Shown: positions 48,268-57,764 of the stretch, piece by piece
How the letters are laid out: every line of letters begins with the position of its first letter
Position numbering within the stretch: position 1 is the stretch's first letter
Assembly (NCBI RefSeq): GCF_003597395.2
Contig: NC_133782.1
Location: 4,643,403-4,707,402, forward strand
DNA: 64,000 bases
Direction of reading: 5' to 3'
Source of the DNA: Chelonoidis abingdonii
Taxonomy: Eukaryota > Chordata > Testudines > Testudinidae
Notes under the pieces: model-generated
Seen by the model: the letters and a program-made list of their open reading frames with translations, nothing else
Told to the model about the DNA's origin: nothing
The model's database searches: none
Made by a program: the position numbers and the translations under genes

Positions 48268-48577
48268 CAGGGGTAGGCAACCTATGGCACGGGTGCCGAA
48301 TGCAGCACGCGAGCTGATTTTCAGTGGCACTCACGCTGCCCGGGTCCTGGCCACCGGTCCGGGGGGCTCTGCATTTTAATTTAATTTTAAATGAAGCTTC
48401 CTAAACATTTTAAAAACCTTATTTACTTTACATACAACAATAGTTTAGTTATATATTATAGACTTAGAGAAAGAGACTTTCTAAAAATGTTAAAATGTAT
48501 GACTGGCACATGAAACCTTAATTAGAGTGAATAAATGAAGACTCGGCACAGCACTTCTGAAAGGTTGCCGATCCCTG
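48268..48577 (-). mobile_element. hAT-like non-autonomous element, copy 3
   Basis: This 310-bp reverse-oriented copy of the family at 18450 begins CAGGGGTAGGCAACC and ends GGTTGCCGATCCCTG. It is flanked by a perfect 8-bp duplication GGCTAGAG (48260-48267 and 48578-48585). The perfect duplication fixes the family's boundaries and its hAT assignment. Confidence 0.9.
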
Positions 48578-48783
48578 GGCTAGAGGTTCCCCACCATGAC
48601 CCTGTCTGCATCCCAGTTTGGCTCAGTCTCATTCTGAGCAATAGCCACAATGCTTAGCCTGACCCACACAGATGCAAACCCAGCTAAAGGCACGGCCTGG
48701 AGCTGTGATGGCATTTGGATTTCAGAGCCAGAAAGGTCCCTGACACAGCCTAGGGGAAAGGAGGGCCTTGAAACAGACTTGGG

Positions 48784-48956
48784 TGGAGAGCGGTGGCTGC
48801 TGACTGAGAGCCCAGCTCTGAAGGCAGCGCTGCCTCCAGCAGCAGCGCAGAAGTAAGGGTGTCAATACCATGCCATGCCACCCTCACTTCTGTGCTGCTG
48901 CTGATGGCAGTGCTGCCTTCACAGCTGGGCTTCCCGTCAGCAGCTGCCGCTCTCCA
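48784..48956. repeat. Large imperfect palindrome in an interspersed repeat
   Basis: Arms 48784-48861 and 48879-48956 (78 nt each) are inverted copies matching at about 67 positions around a 17-nt spacer. The surrounding sequence (to about 49075, with CATGGCCATGAATTTGCTAG then GGCCCTAT) looks like a repeat familiar from turtles. A transcript here would form a long hairpin. Confidence 0.75.
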
Positions 48957-50214
48957 GCCACTCAGCTCCGTGAAATCTGCTCTCCCCTACAGTAGCCAGA
49001 TTTCAATGGGGGAGACCAGCTTTCATGGTTGGTGATGTGTTTTTCATGGCCATGAATTTGCTAGGGCCCTATCATGTATGTCTCCACAGAATAGAGATTA
49101 AGGTATTAGGATTTTAGTACTTGAATCCGATGGGACGTCTCAAAGAGCCCTAGCTCTTCCCACTCTAATATACCATGCCACCCTCACTGTGCTGTTATAA
49201 ATAGGCATGATTACAGAGGGCAGATAATGGGAGGATGCCTGATGGCTCAGATCTCAAAGATATTTAGGCACCTAGCTCCCATTGAAACCAAAGTTTCTAA
49301 GAAGTGGTTTTTTCCCTCCAGCTTCCATGCTGGCTGAGGACATGATCTAACATCCGTGACAGCAGTACCTATTCCAGTGTTGCCCTGTACATCCAGGACA
49401 GATACAGCAATCCTGGAAGCTAGGTCCAGCTGATGATCTAGCAGAACCAAGCAGAAAAGCAGTTAAAACCCTGATGACACTGTTTATATTGATAAATGGA
49501 CAACCATGATTGGCTGCAAGAGGAATAATATAGTCCAGTGTCACTGCTAACCCTGAGTCACTCCATGAATGACCCTCCCTTTGAAATCAATGGGGCTCCC
49601 CTCGCTGCAGAACAAGCTCCCATATGTTTCCTTTTTCCTGACAATTGACTTTTAATGAATGGAACCTGGACATGATTTTCCTCATCCCAGTAAAGCCAAT
49701 GGCACTGTTCCCATCGGCTTCAACAGAAGCAGGATGGGATCCAGATTTATATATGTGCTCAACGTTTATAGTATGTTCTTCCATCTACTTTCTGAACTTC
49801 TTCCAACAATAAAACACTTCCTCGCTGAGAATGAAACCAAGATGGTGGAGGGACCAACGCAGACTTCAGCCTCGGGGAAACCCCGCCAGCAAGAACAATA
49901 AACCAACCCTCTCACAACCAACTTTAAAACCTTTCTGCTCAATTAAAGGCTCAACAAGATTTAAATCCAAAACTCTAACCCTGATGGAAAACCTCACCAC
50001 CAGAGAGTCCAGTATTTATGACAATAAAGAGTAGAATAAAGGTATAAAATATGGCACCACTAGTCACAACTAGCAATTGGAAATTTCACAGATAGCAAAG
50101 ACACACACACCAGGATGGTAAATATCAAAATTCACATAATCTATTGCAGTCAGTGAAGCTCTGAAAAAACAGCAGTGATAAAACTACAGTCAGAACTCCT
50201 ATTATAACTAGCTC

Positions 50215-50420
50215 TTTTCATCTGTAGACCTCAAAGCACTTTACAAAAGGAGTCAGTACCATCAGCCCTCTTTTACAGATGGGGAAACTGAGGCACAGAG
50301 CAGGGCCATAACTGGCCCAAGTGCCACCCGGCAGCAAAGCCAGTAACTAGAACTCCAGCTCTCCCAAGTCCCAGTTCAGTGCACTACCCACTTGGCCACA
50401 CTGTCTCTCAGAATGAGACT
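50215..50420 (-). repeat. MIR-like SINE
   Basis: CAAAGCACTTTACAAAAGGA, TTTTACAGATGGGGAAACTG and CAGTGCACTACCCACTTGGC form a nearly full-length reverse MIR-like copy. Confidence 0.75.
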
Positions 50421-51827
50421 ATCCTCTCCTGGCCAAGTTTTATAATTAGCCTTACAGCGTCTCCACTCCCTTCCCTGTAATGGAGGTGTGGAAACTGGCA
50501 GTGACACAGGGCTAGATCCTCAGCTGGGGTAAATCAGTGCAGCTCCTTTGAAGGTAATGGAGGTAGGTCCATGTACACCAGCTGAGGTTCTGGCCCTCAA
50601 TTTTATAACCGATTTTTCCTGTTTTCTGGCTGCTCCTGGGCTCACTGATCTATGGCAAGTTTCTGAGGCCAACTTCTACCAGATGTGAAAGACACAAAGG
50701 GCGGCAGCATCTAACTGGGAAGATGCGCCCCCAATACAGTTTGTGGGTATCAGAGGAGAGATGGGAGCTCTTTAATGAAGGCCCTGGGAGCGGGAAGGAG
50801 GGGAGAGGAGAGAGGACCCCCAAAGAACTCCGAACAGAACTGTGGTTCAGATCTTGAGCCAGCATACACTGGCATTGAATTCAATGGAGCTCCAGGCATT
50901 GACATTAGCTGAGGATCTGGATCTTTGTTAGGGCTATTTCCAGTTCCTGCTCCTGACCTCTCTTTCTATAACTCTTTTCATGAACTCATCATAGCTACAG
51001 AACAGGTACAAGCTGTCACTCCCCTTGCTCGTGAAGATAAAGGTCACAGTGACACCCTGCTGCTGTGTCTTCTGCATGGAAACTGCACATGAAATATAGA
51101 AATGACTGATCAATAGAAAGGATGCAACCCTCCTCCCCTCGAGCTCTGCGATACGTGTTTCAGCCTTTGATCATTACCAAGTCGGGAGGTAAAGGTAATA
51201 TTTTAAAAACGGCTTTTGCAGTTAACACTTGGGTTTCAACAGCAGCAGCAAAGGAGCAAAACCAGTCAAAAGGCACGTCACAAAGGTTTGTATGGCAAGA
51301 ATCAGTGAGTAGGAGTTGCCTGCATCTCTCAGAGGGCAGAACCTGGGCTCAAATGTCAATTTCAAAAGTTTCCTGGTATTACACAGATGTGCTGCAAAGC
51401 TGCTGCATCTGGAGAAGTGGCCAACGCCCTGCTGGCACTGCTACCAACCTGGAGCTGCACACAGCACTTCGGATCACAGGGGGTTGCTGATGTCAAAGGC
51501 CTGATGTCCTTTGCACTAAAGGCCACTTTTTACACTGCCAGCATGGGGTAAAGGGGCCTTGATGGTAACGCGCATCAGGGCCAAAATGTTTTCCTCCCAC
51601 AGGGAGCCAATGTGGACTTGGAGGGAAACGTTCCACACAATGTGGCTTAGGTCATGTGTGCACTGATGCATGCACACAAAATCTACCACTGGGAACACAC
51701 GAGTTCATACACATGCACAGGTAACTGCACTCACCAGCAGCCGTTTGTGGACACAGTTACCCAGTCTGGCTAGGCAAATGCACAGATTACCGGCTCCATA
51801 TGTGTATCAAAGTGCCGTAAAACAGAA

Positions 51828-51848
51828 ACACACACACACACACACACC
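51828..51848. repeat. (CA)n microsatellite
   Basis: About ten CA units. Other short simple repeats include (TG)n at about 13480-13497, (GT)n at about 27320-27338, (GA)n at about 52897-52926 and (TA)n at about 42070-42090. Confidence 0.85.
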
Positions 51849-54409
51849 AATCTGAAACAAGCAACACCCAAACCAACCCACTCTGCACACAGTGGACGCC
51901 ATTACATGCACATTCCCCATATGGGGGATCTTGTAGTAACGCTGGTATCTAACTGTACATAGAATAAGTGCTACTGCGACCTTCCCGGCGTAGATCAGTG
52001 CAGCTGTTCACAAAAATGGAACTACACCTATTTCCAGCAGCTGAGGATCTCTACCTCTGTATATAATGGATTTGACTGCACTGTTATGGAGAACGTCTTT
52101 CTTCTGTTTGTTTCTGAACTACCACCCCCATACTGATCTGAGCTCCCACTGGAGAGTCCAGCCTGGCATCTCTTTAGTTAGGAAAAACTCCTATTGCAGT
52201 CGACTGGCTTAGTGCTTGCTGAGCAGGAAGAGATCAGGCCCTGATGAGATACAGTCCGGTGTGTAATACTCACACAGCCCTGCATGCATGCAGAAGGGCC
52301 AGATGTTTTCTAACAGTCACTGAAGCTACCAATAGCAAATATAAAATTACTTAGGAATATACTTCATGGCTTTTGGCTACCAGCAAGGAGCTAATTGCAT
52401 TTGCAATGTCTGGGCCCCAATCCTTGGGGCTGGCCAAGCTTTGCTCAGCGTAGGAACTGAGGCAGGGGATCTGCTAGGGGGACTATGCTGAATCTCTACC
52501 ATCTGGAGATCCCCCCATATCGGGGCAATCCGAAGTTGCCCAGTTAGGGCAGTTTTATGCCCCTTTGCCAGGTCAGAGCAGTGCAAAAGGGCTGTAGCGG
52601 GAGCCAGCACATAGTCCTTGGTTTCCAGCCACCAGTGACACTGGTACCCAGATACTAGGGCATTTGAAATGCCTAAGATGGACAGATGGATATTTCACTG
52701 GCTGGGCAGTACAAACACGGTGACCAGGCACTGGCACCGCACTTAGGTCCCTGAGAACGGAGGAGGGCAGGGAACATAAGCCTCACATTGCTCTACAGAA
52801 AGCTGCCATGGACTGAATGACCCTGGCGGACTCTGGAGGAAATTCTCTCCAGCCCTCCTTGGCCAAAGCTCAAGAGCTGAAAACTGGGAGCGGGGGAGAG
52901 AGAGAGAGCGAGAGAGAGAGAGAGAGTCAGCACCGAATAGAAATGGAAAGTGAAAGAAGGGAACGAACTACTATGAAAAATTTGTCACTGACCGTTAAAC
53001 AGTCAGTCAGATCAGAGGCCTAGCGCTTGGCTATCATTGCGTCCGGGAAACGGCAGTCCTGGGAATTCTTGGCCATCGGGCTTCAGTTCATTACCAAGAA
53101 TCTAGAAAGTGGGAAACTAGGAGTATCCGTGGAACTCTGGCAGGACTATCAGACATGGGTGTGATGAACACATAAAGCAAACTGTGATAGCAGAAATGAG
53201 CTCAAGAGATGCCAAGCTTCTCTTCTGGAGAGAGAAAAGGGATGGAAAGGCTTGAGACCCGGGCAGTACGAGAAATGTTAACATGGCTGCCACGTTGGGC
53301 CAGTTGGTCTTTTTCTGCTCCAGAAATTTCTGATATTCTTCTCCCCCGTGTATTGATGACTCTGGAGGTTACGTGTCCTAGTGTGCACGAGTGCCTAACT
53401 TGCATGCACAATGACTGTCGCTGCATGTGCAATCATGGAAACTGTGTGCACAAGTAGCCAATCAGATGAATTTGCACATGCAGATACCCAGCGTGTGCAC
53501 ATAATTGGGGTAAGAGTGCATGCAAATTAGACATGCAGGTGCACACACCTAACACATTTGAAACTCTGCACTGAATCTTGCGCTCACATTCATTTTACTG
53601 ATGTGCATTTTCCTAGGCTTTGTCCCAGGCAGTCTCCTTTGCTCTGCAGCTGTTTGTGCTGTGAAAACAGAAAGGATGAAGGGCAATGAAAAGCTATTTT
53701 TAAGGCAAGTCTCAACACTGTTTGCACTGCTGAGAAGAATAGAGCTGCAGCTGCTTAGGCATTCTGCAAGTTGGAGTGAGGCCTGGGAAATGATTCCTAA
53801 GCTGCATTCCTCTTGGGAAGCAGGAATTATAAAGGAAGGGAACCAAGTACTTCAACAATCTCTGTTTACTGTACACCTTCCCCACTGGTGGGCTGAAGAC
53901 ACACCACTGATTTGTAGCCTTTCCATTCTCTACAGCCACAGCCTTCCCATACCAGGGACAGGAAATATTTGGGACTTTCTTTTCCTTTCTCATGTCTAGT
54001 GGTGAAACTGCAGCGTAATAAAGAGAAGGGCAAATGAAAGTGTCCCGGCTTGGGAAGACAGATTAATGAGATTTTTTTAAAAGGGTGGGCAGATGGTGCC
54101 TCAAGTGGTTGGATCAGGCAGCCTGAATGTAACCCATGAGATTTTTGGATAGAGATGATGGAAGTCAAAGGCCACCAACTGTATCTACGCAGCTGTGACC
54201 AGGAATGAAATGAACTAGAGGCTGTCTTGCTATTCTTCCAAACACGGGGTAACCCCACAATTCCCCTCTAGTTGGTCCTAGATATGAACTAACACACACA
54301 TCAGTATCATTAGCATTGGTGGGATGTTTAACATTGCTGAGTGCTCGGAACTGGGTTCACACCACAGAACCCCACAGAGTCCTTTAGACCCCAATCTTTG
54401 GGAGTGCCC

Positions 54410-55526
54410 TGTAAGGAGGCGCCCTGGCTCCCCGCCGCACCTGAGGGGGAAGAGCCAGAGCAGGCACCTCCGTGGGCGGAGCCAGTACCACCTGTTCCCG
54501 CCCCCCGGAAGTCAAGGGGTGGGACAGGAAGTATAAAAGCCAGGGTCCAGAGCTCAGCTGAGCCCAGGACGCCGAAGAGCACAGACGTGAAGGCCCGAGC
54601 TCCCGCTCGGCCCAGCTTGCCTTGTGCTCACTATCCAGAGGAGCGCTGGCTGGCCCTGCCGCTGGCCCGGTATCCAGAGGAGCGCTGGCCAGACCTACCT
54701 CGGGCCCGGTATCCAGAGGAGCGCTGGCTGGACCTGTCCCATGCTGAGTATCCTGAGGACCCTCAGCCTGAACTACCCTGCGCCCGCTGGCCGGAGGAGC
54801 CGCCAGAGCCTGCGTCCCCCCCGGTCTCCGAGGAACCTATGGTCTGGGACCCGCTGGACTGCGCCGATGGAGAATAGGTACTGGGGGAGGGGGAAGTTGG
54901 AAGTAGCCCGGGGGCAGCTGACTACAGTCAGGCCGCAGAGGGCCCCGAGCCTATGGCCGTCTGTATCGGCCAGGATCCCCACTGACCACCCTGTCAGTGT
55001 GTTTCGGTTGGGAGCCCTACTGACCACCCTGTCAGTGTGTTTCGGTGCGGATCCCCACTGACCGCCTTAGCGGCGACCGCCGCTACCAGGGCGCCGGGCT
55101 GGAACGCAGAGGAGTGGGTGGGCCTGCGTTCCCCCGACACCTGTAACCGGCTGGCAGAATCCCCCCTTCACCCAGAGCCCCTGAGCTGTGCTACGGTTTG
55201 TTTGATGCCCTGCCCTGCCTCAGGGCCAGGGCCCCTAGACTTTCCTACCGCCCTGCCCTGCCCCAAAGGGCCAGAGCCTGAACTGTTCGGTGCCCCGCCC
55301 TGCCTAAGGGCCAGGGCCTATAGACTTTGCGTGCTCAGCCCCTGTGACCAGGAGCTGAGCCTGAACTGTTCGGTGCCTGCCCTGCCTAAGGGCCAGGGCC
55401 CATAGACCTCATTTGCTCGACCCTTGAGTACAGGACCGGCGCGGAACCCGTCCCGCTGCATAGAAGGAGGTGCCCTGGCTCCCCGCCGCACCTGAGGGGG
55501 ACGAGGCCCGAACCGACCGGCTTACA
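54410..55526 (+). mobile_element. LTR-like element (solo LTR?) with 5-bp target-site duplication
   Basis: The element starts TGTAAG and ends CTTACA (a 6-bp terminal inverted repeat with TG...CA ends) and is flanked on both sides by TGCCC (54405-54409 and 55527-55531). This is the signature of integrase-mediated insertion with a 5-bp duplication. It contains a TATAAAA box at 54532-54538, a 39-bp repeat array (54632-54787), a second array of about 42 bp (about 54974-55060, 'CTGACCACCCTGTCAGTG'), and a third with the phrase GAACTGTTCGGTGCC. A 43-bp block near the left end (54413-54454) recurs almost unchanged at 55463-55505. No pol domain, primer-binding site or poly(A) signal was recognised. 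A solo LTR of an old LTR retroelement is the simplest reading; the exact family is unknown. Confidence 0.7.
54632..54787 (+). repeat. 39-bp tandem repeat, in frame, encoding YPEERW units
   Basis: Four 39-bp units start at 54632, 54671, 54710 and 54749, with a degenerate fifth after that. In the frame open from 54341 to 54877 they read as 13-residue units starting [30 protein letters not shown] and [10 protein letters not shown], followed by WPEEPPEP. The units differ at scattered bases but keep the frame. There is no in-frame ATG between the TATA box and the array, so translation from the element's own promoter is doubtful. Confidence 0.75.
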
Positions 55527-56229
55527 TGCCCTTTTGCACACATCCCACTTGCTTGCATCCAGCCTGTAAGGCTCACGAGGAAGGCAATGCTCATGCGTGC
55601 ACCATGGATTTGGACTTCAGATGAAACCCTCTTTGCACAGCTCTAATGTAAGTGCTTCAGGGCGGGGTCCTATGTGCTTTGCACACGACAAGTGCAATGG
55701 GGCTCCAATCAGGGCAAGGGCTGTGCTTTCCTATAAGTCTGGTGCAGAGGGGCCCTGATCCTGACTGGGCTCCTGATCCAGATGGAGGCATCTGGTGGCT
55801 ACTGTAAAACAAATACTATTTAATGGCCGCATGGAAACTATGTCTGCGGGACTAAGTCCCTTCCCCAGTGTGTGGATACAAACTGACTCATGCACTCTGC
55901 TGTGCTGCATAACTGATGATTTTTCTAGTACTGATCAACAGGCTGCTTCTCAGAAGGGCTGGGCAGCTGCAGGTCCCGGTAACTGCCATGCGATCAGCAC
56001 CCCTGAAAAGCAGGCTGCTGGTGGGGTGGATTTGTGGAAAAGGTGAATAGGCAAGACGCTCTCCCAACCAGGATCCTGAATGCGCCGTATTCAGGTCTGT
56101 TATTGCCTGGCTCGCACACAGGTGAGCAGCAGGAGAATGGGGGTGGGAGGCTTTTCTCGCCCTCAGCTGTGTGGTCTGCAGGAGCTGCACACAGACTGCA
56201 GGCCTTGAGCTCAGGGGAGGGACATAAAA

Positions 56230-57330
56230 ACGGGTACCTACCTTTCATGACTTATTCTTTGAGACCTGTTGCTTGTGTCCATTCCATTCTTGGGATGTGT
56301 GCGCTCATGTGCACTGTTGTCAGAATTTTTTGCCGTAGCGATATCCGTAGGGCGAGCTGTGGCACCTTCTGGAGGGCCGCGCTCATGTGCCAGTATATAA
56401 GGCACTGTTGGCCCTACAACTTTTCAGTTCCTTCTTCCTAGCAACTCCGACAGAGGGGCAGGAGAGCAGGTATTGGAATGGACAGGAGCAATACATCTCA
56501 AAGAACACCAGTTACAAAAGGCAGGTAACCGTTTCTTCTTCTTCAAGTGCTTGCTCATGTCGATTACATTCTAGGTGACTCACAAGTCGTATCCAGGCTC
56601 GGAGTTCACAGTCGTGCGGCTTGCAATACTGCTCTGCCGAAGCCAGCATCGTCCTGGGCTTGCTGAGTCAGTGCATAATAGGACGTGAACGTGTGGGTGG
56701 ATGACCAGGTAGCAGCCCTGCAGATATCTTGAATTGGCATCTGGGCCAGGAAGGCTGCCGACGAGGCTTGCATCCTGGTTGAACGGGCAGGCACAATCAC
56801 TGATGGTGGCACTTTCGCCTGTTCATAGCAAAACCTGATGCAGACAGTGATCCAAGATGAGATTCTTGGAATGGACACAGGAAGGCCTTTCATCCTGTCT
56901 GCCACCATGATGAAAAGCCGTGTCAATTTACATAGTGGCTTAGTCTGTTCTGCGGAGAAAGCCAGCGCCCTCCTGACGTCCAGTGAGTGTAATCTCACTT
57001 CTCATCTGACTTATCAGGTTTCGGGAAGAAGACTGGTAGGTATATGTCCTGGTTGGTATGAAACTACTGTAAAAACTATAGACCAAGTAGGTACTAGGAA
57101 AAACCACTGTCCACTTGCGAGGCAGCAAGGCGGCACTCTGACCCACCGCCCTGGCAGCAAGAGGGAACGGAGAGAGCGTAGGGCCAGCAGCGCCTCATAC
57201 ACCAGCGCATGAGCACGGCACTCCAGAGGCTGGCCCTATGGATACTGCTAAGGCAAAAAATGCTGACAACTGTGCACCTGAGTGTGCACACACCTAGAAT
57301 GGAATTGACATGAGCACTGGTCTCACCTTT
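56230..57330 (-). mobile_element. DIRS-type retrotransposon relic with inverted terminal repeats
   Basis: Inverted terminal repeats are visible: about 56274-56455 on the left and its reverse complement at about 57130-57313 on the right, sharing tracts such as GTTGTCAG-ATTTTTTGCC and the CCATTCCATTCT edge. A third, direct copy of the outer motif lies inside at about 56521-56580, where an internal complementary region would sit. Between them, minus-strand 57010-56606 encodes the C-terminal part of a tyrosine recombinase. DIRS elements use a recombinase, not an integrase, and full ones are several kb with gag, RT/RNase H and methyltransferase; here those are missing, so this is an internally deleted copy. 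Confidence 0.75.
56606..57010 (-). pseudogene. DIRS tyrosine recombinase, C-terminal fragment
   Basis: The minus frame shows the family-typical blocks MVADRMKGLPVS, SSWITVCIRFCYEQAKVP, then STR followed by ASSAAFLAQMPIQDICRAATWSS and HTFTSYYAL. These correspond to the second catalytic box (H-x-x-R), the W/H position and the Tyr nucleophile region of DIRS recombinases. The residue before STR is Arg where the family usually has His, so the active site is probably lost. The N-terminal half of the enzyme, with the first catalytic Arg, is absent. The fragment is non-functional by this reading. Confidence 0.72.
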
Positions 57331-57692
57331 TACCCCTCAGGGTGCCCCAAAGGGCTGGCCAGGACTCCACCCCGAACTGGCCAGCTGCATGGGGTACAGA
57401 GAGCTGTGTAGTACTGATAAACATCACCTCCAACAGGTCCATTCTGCCTCCAGATGTTCCCCTGCTCTGCCCTTCCTGAGATGCTATCAACTCCTGTCTG
57501 ATTCAAGCCATCTCTGTGCATGTTTGAACTCTCAAATCCCGGCCCCTGTGCTAACCCCTTGGGGAGGCAACTGGTGCTCCATGGGGAGCTGAACTGGAGA
57601 AGCACAGAGCCGAGGGAAGCAGCTCAACCACTTCAGTTAAGGGAGAAGCTCCACTATCAACACAGACTCATGTCACTTTTCAAGCCCCCAGC

Positions 57693-57764
57693 CACAGAGG
57701 ACAAGACCATCAAATGCCTGTGATCTAGCACAGAGGACAAGACCATCAAATGCCTGTGATCTAG
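57693..57764. repeat. 36-bp tandem duplication
   Basis: Two copies starting CACAGAGGACAAGACCATCA at 57693 and 57729 are identical over the unit. The perfect identity implies a recent duplication. Confidence 0.9.

Noticed and set aside
54341..54877. 178-codon plus-strand frame as a host gene
   Set aside because: The start codon lies outside the LTR-like element and the frame crosses its boundary, so the full frame is a by-product of insertion. Only the repeat array is reported.
56838..57212. 124-codon plus-strand frame opposite the DIRS recombinase
   Set aside because: It is the antisense shadow of the recombinase fragment.
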